Origin: Comamonas sp. lk
Lineage (GTDB): Bacteria > Pseudomonadota > Gammaproteobacteria > Burkholderiales > Burkholderiaceae_C
NCBI RefSeq assembly: GCF_900564145.1
Contig: NZ_UOOB01000002.1
Location: 434,001-498,000, forward strand
Direction of reading: 5' to 3'
Length of the DNA: 64,000 bases
Below are positions 48,116 to 55,035 of the stretch, piece after piece; the first letter of the stretch is position 1; every line of letters begins with the position of its first letter. Both the position numbers and the translations under genes were made by a program. Under the pieces are notes generated by a model. The model saw nothing but the letters and a program-made list of their open reading frames with translations. It did no database searches and was not told where the DNA came from.

Positions 48116-48630
48116 GCCACAGCATCCAGATAAGCGATGCGATAGCAGTGGGCAAAAGCTGTCGCCATGTATTTTTCGACGGAGCTCAGGGACACACCCA
48201 GGCGTGCGGCCACCTCTTTGTAGGTCAGGCCGTCGAGCTGAGCCAGCAAAAAGGCACTGCGTGCACGGGTACCCAGGCCATCAAGCATGCGATCGATCTG
48301 CTCCAATGCCTGCAACACCATGGCACGCTCCTCGGGCGAGGGGCTCACCGGCTCGGGCATCAGCGCCAGAGTCTCCAGGTAGGCTCGCTCCAGCGACATG
48401 CGCCGGCAATGGTCGATGAGCACGCTGCGCGCCACGGTGGCAAGAAAAGCGCGCGGCTCCTGCAGTTCTGGCGGGCACTGTTTGAGAAGGCGCACAAATG
48501 TGTCCTGCGCCAGATCCGATGCTTCCTGCACGCAATGCACGCGCCGGTGCAGCCAATGCACCAACCATCCATGGTGGTCGCTATAAAGCGTATGTAAAAG
48601 CGAAGAGGAACTAGCTTGCGCACCAGCCAT
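48112..48630 (-). CDS. FecI-type ECF sigma factor
   Basis: A 172-residue iron-starvation sigma factor with region 2 (LHRRVHCVQEASDLAQDTFV to AFLATVARSVLIDHCRR) and region 4 (LDGLGTRARSAFLLAQLDG, YKEVAARLGVSLSSVEKYM). It should direct RNA polymerase to the receptor promoter when the receptor-FecR relay signals. A perfect 6-3-6 palindrome typical of Fur sites lies 37 bases upstream, so iron should repress it. It is divergent from the MBL gene. Confidence 0.93.
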   Translation of the reverse strand: MAGAQASSSSLLHTLYSDHHGWLVHWLHRRVHCVQEASDLAQDTFVRLLKQCPPELQEPRAFLATVARSVLIDHCRRMSLERAYLETLALMPEPVSPSPEERAMVLQALEQIDRMLDGLGTRARSAFLLAQLDGLTYKEVAARLGVSLSSVEKYMATAFAHCYRIAYLDAVA

Positions 48631-48666
48631 GGCTCATGATTTCCCTAGAGCTTTCAGCAACATTAC

Positions 48667-48681
48667 TGAGAATCGTTCTCA
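48667..48681. promoter_or_regulatory. Fur-box-like palindrome before the sigma gene
   Basis: TGAGAATCGTTCTCA is a perfect 6-3-6 inverted repeat matching the Fur core (TGAGAA-n3-TTCTCA). It lies between the divergent sigma and MBL genes, close to the sigma start. Confidence 0.8.
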
Positions 48682-48843
48682 ATTGTATTTGAATGTTGCC
48701 ATCCGATACGAGGGCATGACATATCCCTGCGAAAGCTCTGGAAAAGATCGGGCCATGCGCCTGCACCCGCCCGCGACACGGTGTTGGCCGACGCTCTGCT
48801 AGTCTTGTGCCAAACAAGACACAAGAGATGCGAGACAAGTCCC

Positions 48844-49797
48844 ATGCACCCAAGCCCTATCTCTCTGCCTGCAGGCATGACCGTGCTGGAGCGCGGCTGG
48901 CTTTCGGCCAACAACATCGTGTTCGCGGCCCAGCCCGGCGATATGGAAGGGGCTGCGGTGGTGGACACAGGCTATGTGGCCCATGCACAGCAAACCGTGG
49001 ATCTGGTGGCCGCCACTTTGCAGGGACAGCCGCTGGCACGCATTCTCAACACCCATTTGCATAGCGATCATTGCGGCGGCAATGCGGCGCTGCAGGCGGC
49101 TTATCCACAGGTGCAGACTTTCATAGCACCCGGGCAAGCGGCCCTGGTTCATGACTGGGATGAGGCGGCACTGAGCTACCAGCCCACGGGCCAGGAATGC
49201 CCGCGCTTTGCCATCAGCGGCGTGCTGCAGCCGGGCAACACGGTGCGGCTCTCGGGTCTGGATTGGCAGATCCACGCCGCGCCCGGGCATGATCCGCATT
49301 CCATCGTGTTGTTCGAGCCCGCCAGTCGCACGCTGATCTCGGCCGACGCGCTCTGGGAAAACGGCTTTGGCGTAGTCTTTCCCGAGATCGAAGGGATTGC
49401 AGCTTTCGACGAGGTGGCGGCCACGCTGGATGTGATCGAGCAGCTGCAGCCCCAGAGCATCGTTCCCGGCCACGGCAGCGTATTCACCGGCGTGGATGCA
49501 GCGTTGGCGTTGGCCCGCAAACGTCTGGATGGCTTTGTGCAATCGCCCGAGCGCCATGCCAGCTATGCCGCCAAGGTGTTGCTCAAATACAAGCTGCTGG
49601 AGTGGCAAAGCATTGATCTGGACGATCTGCAGACCTGGCTGCAGAACACTGCTTATTTCGGCATGCTGCATCGCCGCTATTTTGGCGTTCAGACTCTGCA
49701 GCAATGGCAGCAATCGCTGGTGGAAAGCCTGGTCGCCAGCGGCGCAGCCCGCGTGCAGACGCTGGCAGAGAATCGCCAGATTCTGCATAACGCCTGA
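48844..49797 (+). CDS. MBL-fold metallohydrolase
   Basis: A 317-residue metallo-beta-lactamase-fold enzyme. The zinc motif is NTHLHSDHCGG (HxHxDH, near residue 72), followed by PGHDPHSIVLFE, an ISADALWENGFG Asp and PGHGSVFTGVD (final His). A helical C-terminal domain of ~90 residues (VLLKYKLLEWQSIDL, AYFGMLHRRYFGV) is typical of the glyoxalase-II-like/DUF4336-free hydrolase group. I chose ATG 48844 (MHPSPISLPAG); the longer ORF adds 21 residues. The substrate is unknown. It shares the Fur-box-containing gap with the sigma gene, so iron control is possible. Confidence 0.85.
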   Translation: MHPSPISLPAGMTVLERGWLSANNIVFAAQPGDMEGAAVVDTGYVAHAQQTVDLVAATLQGQPLARILNTHLHSDHCGGNAALQAAYPQVQTFIAPGQAALVHDWDEAALSYQPTGQECPRFAISGVLQPGNTVRLSGLDWQIHAAPGHDPHSIVLFEPASRTLISADALWENGFGVVFPEIEGIAAFDEVAATLDVIEQLQPQSIVPGHGSVFTGVDAALALARKRLDGFVQSPERHASYAAKVLLKYKLLEWQSIDLDDLQTWLQNTAYFGMLHRRYFGVQTLQQWQQSLVESLVASGAARVQTLAENRQILHNA

Positions 49798-49909
49798 CTC
49801 ACAATTAAATAGCAGCAAACGCTTTCATTGATTGCGTTTCAACCGTTTTATATCTAGACCGTGGCGCCAACCGGAGGAGACGGCAGCTCTGAAGAAATCT
49901 GCGGCGCAC

Positions 49910-50728
49910 TCAGTTGCCGGCGCCCAGTTCCTCATGGTGGCCGGACTCACCCTGCTTCCAGTACGAAGCAATGCGCATGCGCTTGGGGTTGGCGCCGGGC
50001 TTGCTCAGCATGCGCTTGCGCAGATCGGCCATGGCGCGGTTCTCGCCCGCCGCCCAGACAAAGCCTTCGCCCTGGGGCAGTTCCAGCGCATCCACGGCAT
50101 CGGCCAGCGAAGCCACCCATTGCAAATCCAGTGCGGCCTGGCTGCTCCAGGCACGCTGATCGGCAGCATTCGCCAGCTGCACGCGCACGATGGCGCGGCT
50201 GCCTGCGGGCAGTTCGGCCAGGCGGCGCTCAATGGCGGGCATGGCGGTTTCGTCGCCCAGCAGCACATGCCAGGGCAGGTCTGCCGCAATCACCAGACTG
50301 CCGCGCGGGCCGGCCAAGCCCAGCCACTGGCCCACGGGAGCGTTTTGCGCCCATTCCACCGCCGGGCCGGTGCCGTGGACGGCAAATTCCATTTGCAAGG
50401 TGTTGGCGGCCGCGTCAAAGTGCAGCGGCGTGTAGTCGCGCATGGTGGGGCGCTCGCCCTCCACATGCGGGCGGCCGTCGACGATTTGCGGCAAATTGGG
50501 TTTTTCCAGTCCGGCCTGCGGCAGGATGAGCTTGGTGTGATCGTCAAAGCCGGCACTGACAAAGCCTTCCAGCTCGGGGCCTCCCAAGGTCAGACGAATA
50601 AAGCCGGGGCTGGTTTGCTCACGCGCCAGCACTTGCACGTGGCGGGAACGGAAAGGATGGCGCACGCGCTGCATCACGGAGTCTGTGCCATGGCTGGCGA
50701 GGGCGCTGTTTGTCTCGTTGATGGACAT
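49910..50728 (-). CDS. Siderophore-interacting protein / ferric-siderophore reductase (ViuB-like)
   Basis: A ~272-residue FAD-dependent reductase of the SIP family, which frees iron from ferric siderophores in the cytoplasm. An N-terminal FAD-binding barrel contains FIRLTLGGPELEGF and the flavin motif MRDYTPLHF; the C-terminal NAD(P)H half has LLGDETAMPAIERRLAELP and VWAAGENRAMADLRKRM, with a late IASYWKQGESGHHEE. ATG 50728 is used; a GTG at 50755 would overlap one of the palindromes. It is divergent from marR, which probably represses it. Confidence 0.9.
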   Translation of the reverse strand: MSINETNSALASHGTDSVMQRVRHPFRSRHVQVLAREQTSPGFIRLTLGGPELEGFVSAGFDDHTKLILPQAGLEKPNLPQIVDGRPHVEGERPTMRDYTPLHFDAAANTLQMEFAVHGTGPAVEWAQNAPVGQWLGLAGPRGSLVIAADLPWHVLLGDETAMPAIERRLAELPAGSRAIVRVQLANAADQRAWSSQAALDLQWVASLADAVDALELPQGEGFVWAAGENRAMADLRKRMLSKPGANPKRMRIASYWKQGESGHHEELGAGN

Positions 50729-50740
50729 AGGAGTGAGTTT

Positions 50741-50787
50741 GTTGATAAAGTCCACCAAATATCCAAGATTAAGTTGACTTTGTCAAC
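50741..50787. promoter_or_regulatory. Two palindromic operators between the reductase and marR
   Basis: GTTGACTTTGTCAAC (50773-50787) is a perfect 6-3-6 palindrome. GTTGATAAAGTCCAC (50741-50755) matches it at most arm positions. Their centres are 32 bases apart, about three helical turns, on the same DNA face. Binding by the adjacent MarR protein is inferred. Confidence 0.65.
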
Positions 50788-50803
50788 AATAAATTCCCAC
50801 ACC

Positions 50804-51262
50804 ATGAATTCATCTTTGTCTGCCGACGTGTTTGACGCGCTGCATGAACTGGTTCGCCTGTTTCGTGCGCGCATGCGCAAATCCATGGAATCCGTACACC
50901 CGGAGCTGACCTTCAACGAGATTCGCGTGCTGGTCCATACGGGCCGACGCCCGGGTCTGACGCAAAAGGACATGGTGGAACACAGCCATGCCGACAAGGC
51001 GCAGATGGCGCGCACTCTGGCCCAGCTGGAAGAAAAAGGATGGCTGCTGCGCACGGCCAGCGAAAGCGACAAGCGCGTGCGCTGCCTGCAACTGAGCGCG
51101 CAGGGCCAGGCGCTGTATGTCCAGCTGCGCCAGCTGCGCGACAAGGTGGCCAGGGATTTGCTGCAGGATTGCCCCGAGTCCCAGCAAGCCCAGCTGCTGG
51201 CCTTGCTGCAACTGGCTGGCGACGGCGCCAAACGACGTGACAAACAACTACAGCAGCCATGA
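50804..51262 (+). CDS. MarR-family regulator
   Basis: A 152-residue winged-helix regulator: MNSSLSADVFDALHELVRLF, the HTH LTFNEIRVLVHTG to GLTQKDMVEHSHADKAQMAR, the wing LEEKGWLLRTASESDKRVRC and C-terminal dimer helices. ATG 50804 begins 17 bases after the palindrome at 50773-50787, which overlaps the expected promoter, so autoregulation is likely. The much longer ORF upstream is antisense to the reductase and rejected. Its effector is unknown; a link to siderophore use is inferred. Confidence 0.92.
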   Translation: MNSSLSADVFDALHELVRLFRARMRKSMESVHPELTFNEIRVLVHTGRRPGLTQKDMVEHSHADKAQMARTLAQLEEKGWLLRTASESDKRVRCLQLSAQGQALYVQLRQLRDKVARDLLQDCPESQQAQLLALLQLAGDGAKRRDKQLQQP

Positions 51263-51566
51263 TGCGGCGGAATGGACTGCGAATCGGAACCTCCAGTAAG
51301 CACTTACGCTTCTGGCCACGCATTGAATAGAGTTTGTCCGACAACAGGCATCTTTAATTGTTGCAGTGCAACAACAATCCATGAAGCCAGCGTAAATATT
51401 TGCAAAGAAACAAGTGGGAATCATTATCATTCGCAGCGTTCCGTATCCGCGTACGGCCTCAGCCAGCCATGGACTATGACCTGCACCGAAAGCGTCTGCA
51501 CACTTTCCGGAGGCAAGCAAAAAAATTACTCCTCGCCAGCCAGCAGTCTTCATCCAAGTCTTCATC
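51263..51566 (+). other. Leader region of the fiu gene
   Basis: This 304-base gap contains no convincing ORF. It holds a clear Fur-box-like sequence at 51417-51434 and should contain the fiu promoter. No terminator hairpin was seen after marR. Confidence 0.6.
51417..51434. promoter_or_regulatory. Fur-box-like site before fiu
   Basis: GGAATCATTATCATTCGC matches the Fur consensus of repeated ATAAT/ATTAT hexamers closely. It lies about 130 bases upstream of the fiu start. Confidence 0.75.
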
Positions 51567-53891
51567 ATGGCGAAACCCAACACATATATCCAAAGCCGTA
51601 AACACTCCCAGGCGGGCCTGACATCACCCGTCAGCCTGCTGGCGGCGGCCACCGCTCTGGCGGCCCTGGGCCTTCCGGCCCATGCTCAGTCCACAGACAA
51701 CGCTCCCGTCCTCAAGGAAGTGAAGGTCGAAAGCGCTGCCGATACGGGCTACACGCCGGGCACGATTTCCTCGCCCAAGTTCACCCAGCCTCTGGTCAAC
51801 ACCACGCAGACCGTCTCCATCATCAAGGAGCAGCTGTTGCAGGAGCAAGGCGCGACCACGCTGACCGAAGCACTGCGCAATGTGCCCGGCGCCGGCACCT
51901 TCTACGCAGGCGAGAACGGCAACACCAGCACGGGCGATGCCGTATACATGCGCGGCTTTGACAGCTCCAGCAGCATTTATGTGGATGGCGTGCGCGACAT
52001 AGGCGCCATCTCGCGCGATATGTTTAATATCGAGCAGATCGAAGTCACCAAAGGCCCGGCCGGCACCGACTACGGCCGCAGCGCGCCCACCGGCGCTATC
52101 AACCTGGTGAGCAAGCAGGCCAATCTGACCAACAGCTTTGGCGGCTCCCTGGGCTTTGGCTCGGCCAGCTACAAGCGCGGCAATGTGGACCTGAACCGCG
52201 TGATCAATGCAGAAACCGGTACGGCCGTGCGTCTGAATGCCATGGTGCAAGACTCCGGCGTGGCCGGTCGCGACCGCGTGGCCAACGACCGCTGGGGCAT
52301 TGCACCCTCGTTCGCCTTTGGCCTGAACTCTCCCACCCGCGTGTTCGTGAACCTGCTGCACGTCAAGCAGGACAATGTGCCCGACGGCGGCGTGCTGACC
52401 ATAGGCCTGCCTGGCTATAGCTCGCCAGACCCCGCCAATCGCCCTTACCTCACCGGTGCGTCGCGCGTCAACAGCAAGAACTTCTACGGCACGGCCTCCG
52501 ACCGCGACAACGTGACCGCCGACATGGCCACGCTGCGTGTGGAGCATGATTTCTCTGCCACCACCAAGCTGCGCAACACCACGCGCTGGGGCCAGACCAA
52601 GCAGGACTATCTGCTGACCGCCTTCATGGCAGCAGGCACCGGCACCAACAGCATCCAGACACCCAACGCGAATGACCCCTCCACCTGGAGCATGGCGCGC
52701 AACATCAATACCAAGGATCAGGTCAACCGCATCCTGACCAACCAGACCAATCTGAACACCAGCTTTGCCACCGGCACGGTGCGCCATGATCTGAGCACCG
52801 GCCTGGAACTGACGCGCGAGGAGCAGACCAATTACGGCCTGGCCACCGCCGGCGTCGTGCCCCGCGTCAGCGTGTACAACCCCGACTCCAGCATCTATCT
52901 GCCTGCCTATCTGCGCAACGGCGCCGACAGCAAGGGCACGACAGACACGGTGGCCCTGTATGCCTTCGACACGCTCAAGTTCAACGAGCAATGGCAGGCC
53001 AATGTGGGTCTGCGCTGGGATCACTACAAGTCTTCCTACAACGCCAGCGCCGTCTGCACGGCGACCTCCACCACCCAGCCTTGCGGCAGCAATCCTGTAG
53101 GCACCGTGGTGCACACCACCTCGGACGGCCTGTCCAAGACCGGCAATCTGCTGAGCTGGAAGGCCGGCCTGCTCTACAAGCCCGCACCCAACGGCAGCGT
53201 GTACCTGAACTACGCCCTGTCCCAGCAGCCACCGGGCGGCAACAACTTCACGCTGTCTGCCGTGGCCAACAACTCGGCCAATCCCAATATGGATCCGCAA
53301 AAGGCCAAGACTGCCGAAATCGGTACCAAGTGGGAGCTGCTGGACAAGAACCTGCTGCTGACCGGCGCGCTGTTCCGCACCGAAGTCACCAATGAAATCG
53401 TGACCAACCCCGACGGCAGCGTGAACCAGACCGGCAAGAAGACCGTGCAAGGCCTGGAGCTGGGCGTGATCGGCCAGATCAGCAAGGCCTGGGGCATGAG
53501 CGCCGGCTACACCGTGCAAAACACCAAGGTGGCCAACGGCGCCAACGTGGCGGCCGATGCCAGCAGCGGCCTGACCTACACCCCCAAGAACGCCTTCAGC
53601 CTGTGGAGCACGTACCAGCTGCCCTTTGGCCTGACGATCGGTGGCGGTGCACGCTACTCCGGTGGCCTCAAGCGCGGCACGGACGGTGCCGTGGGTACGC
53701 CCAACTTCACCGAGTCGTACTGGGTGGTGGACGCCATGGCCAGCTACCGCGTCAACAAGAACCTGGACATTCAGCTGAATGTCTACAACCTGTTTGACAA
53801 GAGCTATGTGGCAGCCATCAACAAGAGCGGCTACCGCTACTTCCCCGGCATTTCGCGCTCGGCACGTCTGACGGCCAACTTCAGGTTCTAA
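51567..53891 (+). CDS. fiu: Catecholate siderophore receptor Fiu
   Basis: A 774-residue TonB-dependent outer-membrane receptor. After the signal peptide (to ~AQ41) the plug carries EQGATTLTEALRNVPGAGTF, YAGENGNTSTGDAVYMRGFD and VTKGPAGTDYGRSAPTGAIN; the barrel has LTIGLPGYSSPDPANR, YALSQQPPGGNNFTL and YNLFDKSYVAAINKSGYRYF and ends in Phe. Many of these segments match E. coli Fiu, recalled from memory, which takes up ferric catechols and monocatechol siderophores. The next gene is piuC/ybiX, exactly as in the E. coli fiu-ybiX pair. A Fur-box-like site lies upstream. Confidence 0.93.
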   Translation: MAKPNTYIQSRKHSQAGLTSPVSLLAAATALAALGLPAHAQSTDNAPVLKEVKVESAADTGYTPGTISSPKFTQPLVNTTQTVSIIKEQLLQEQGATTLTEALRNVPGAGTFYAGENGNTSTGDAVYMRGFDSSSSIYVDGVRDIGAISRDMFNIEQIEVTKGPAGTDYGRSAPTGAINLVSKQANLTNSFGGSLGFGSASYKRGNVDLNRVINAETGTAVRLNAMVQDSGVAGRDRVANDRWGIAPSFAFGLNSPTRVFVNLLHVKQDNVPDGGVLTIGLPGYSSPDPANRPYLTGASRVNSKNFYGTASDRDNVTADMATLRVEHDFSATTKLRNTTRWGQTKQDYLLTAFMAAGTGTNSIQTPNANDPSTWSMARNINTKDQVNRILTNQTNLNTSFATGTVRHDLSTGLELTREEQTNYGLATAGVVPRVSVYNPDSSIYLPAYLRNGADSKGTTDTVALYAFDTLKFNEQWQANVGLRWDHYKSSYNASAVCTATSTTQPCGSNPVGTVVHTTSDGLSKTGNLLSWKAGLLYKPAPNGSVYLNYALSQQPPGGNNFTLSAVANNSANPNMDPQKAKTAEIGTKWELLDKNLLLTGALFRTEVTNEIVTNPDGSVNQTGKKTVQGLELGVIGQISKAWGMSAGYTVQNTKVANGANVAADASSGLTYTPKNAFSLWSTYQLPFGLTIGGGARYSGGLKRGTDGAVGTPNFTESYWVVDAMASYRVNKNLDIQLNVYNLFDKSYVAAINKSGYRYFPGISRSARLTANFRF

Positions 53892-53897
53892 ACAGCA

Positions 53898-53997
53898 CCC
53901 CCTGAGGCGCTAGGCGCCCTCCCCCTCTCTCGCTTCGCGGGAGAGGGGGACGACATCTTCGCTGCGGGGCGGCGGGGCCGCCTAGGCCCTTGCTTGA
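53898..53997 (+). repeat. Palindromic intergenic repeat, plus-oriented copy
   Basis: A ~100-base element running CCCCCTGAG, then a strong hairpin (CCCCCTCTC, TCGCTTCGCG, GAGAGGGGG), then GCTGCGGGGCGGCGGGGCCG and CCTAGGCCCTTGCTTGA. A near-identical copy lies inverted at 54934-55031. It begins seven bases after the fiu stop. Confidence 0.9.
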
Positions 53998-54094
53998 TGT
54001 CTCTGGCTTGGGCCATGCCTGCTTGAAGGCTGCGCTCTTTTTACGCTTTCAGCCCCGCAACTGCGGGGCTTTTCCGTCCGAGGAAATTCAAAAA

Positions 54095-54787
54095 ATGATG
54101 CTGCATATCCCCAATGTTCTAAGCCGCGAGCAAGTCGCCAGCATGCGTGCCGCCATCGATGCGGCCGATTGGGTGGACGGCCGTGCCACCGTGGGCAGCC
54201 AGGGAGCCCAGGTCAAGCGCAATCGCCAGCTGCCCGAGGACTCCCCCATCGCCTTGCAGCAGGGCCGCATCATCGAGCAGGCGCTGGCAACCAATAGCTT
54301 GTTTTTCAGCGCCGCCCTGCCCGCGCGCAGCATGCCGCCGCTGTTCAACCGCTACAGCGACAGCGAAACCTACGGTCTGCATGTGGACGGCGCGGCGCGC
54401 CGCGTGGCCGGTGCGGCCATGGGCGGCCCCCAGTGGCTGCGCACCGATCTGTCCTGCACGCTGTTTCTCTGCGAGCCCGAAGATTACGAAGGTGGCGAGC
54501 TGGTGGTGGTGGACACCTACGGCACGCACGAAGTCAAGCTGCCCGCGGGCGATCTCATCCTCTACCCGTCATCGAGCCTGCACCGGGTCGAAGCCGTCAC
54601 CCGCGGCGAGCGTGTCTGCTCCTTCTTCTGGGCCCAGAGCCTGGTGCGCGACGACAGCCGCCGCGCCCTGCTATTCGAGATGGATCAGGCCATCACCCGC
54701 TTGCGCGCCCAGTTGGGCGAAACGCCAGAGACCGTCAGCCTCACCGGCAACTATCACAACCTGCTGCGCATGTGGGCAGAGACTTAA
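54095..54787 (+). CDS. piuC: PiuC/YbiX-type Fe(II)/2-oxoglutarate dioxygenase
   Basis: A 230-residue PKHD-type hydroxylase. The iron ligands are His96 and Asp98 in YGLHVDGA and His163 in [11 protein letters not shown]; an Arg ten residues later should bind 2-oxoglutarate. Other family blocks are [32 protein letters not shown] and NYHNLLRMW at the end. AGGAAA precedes the double ATG at 54095/54098. It accompanies fiu here as in other bacteria, although its substrate is not established. Intergenic palindromic repeats flank it on both sides. Confidence 0.93.
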   Translation: MMLHIPNVLSREQVASMRAAIDAADWVDGRATVGSQGAQVKRNRQLPEDSPIALQQGRIIEQALATNSLFFSAALPARSMPPLFNRYSDSETYGLHVDGAARRVAGAAMGGPQWLRTDLSCTLFLCEPEDYEGGELVVVDTYGTHEVKLPAGDLILYPSSSLHRVEAVTRGERVCSFFWAQSLVRDDSRRALLFEMDQAITRLRAQLGETPETVSLTGNYHNLLRMWAET

Positions 54788-54796
54788 TGCGCGCAT

Positions 54797-54887
54797 AAAA
54801 AAGGAGCTGCTTACGCTGGCTCAATCATGGTTTCAAGCCTTAATTGACTTGAAATCCTTTGATTAAAAGCGCAAGAAGCTCCTTTTA
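54797..54887. repeat. Large imperfect hairpin after piuC
   Basis: Outer arms of 19 bases (AAAAGGAGCTGCTTACGCT and AGCGCAAGAAGCTCCTTTT, 17 of 19 paired) enclose a second stem GGTTTCAAG/CTTGAAATCC. The right arm ends in TTTTAT. It may act as terminator between piuC and the convergent CirA-like gene; a GCCAGCGTAA block recurs at 60421-60486. Confidence 0.65.
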
Positions 54888-54933
54888 TTGAAATTACACA
54901 CAGCCAAAACTGGCGCAATCCAAGTCAGGAAGG

Positions 54934-55031
54934 TCAAGCAAGGGCCTAGGCGGCCCCGCCGCCCCGCAGCGAGGACCTTGTCCCCCTCCCGCGAAGCGAG
55001 AGAGGGGGAAGCCGCAAAGCGGCTCAGGGGG
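54934..55031 (-). repeat. Palindromic intergenic repeat, minus-oriented copy
   Basis: The inverted counterpart of 53898-53997, differing at a modest number of positions. It begins four bases after the stop of the CirA-like gene, just as the other copy follows fiu. Confidence 0.9.
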
Positions 55032-55035
55032 AGCT

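Noticed and set aside
51624..53519. Long minus-strand ORF of 631 codons across fiu
   Set aside because: It lies entirely antisense to the clear fiu gene, has low-complexity Gly/Ala/His/Val composition typical of antisense GC-rich frames, and has no recognisable domain.
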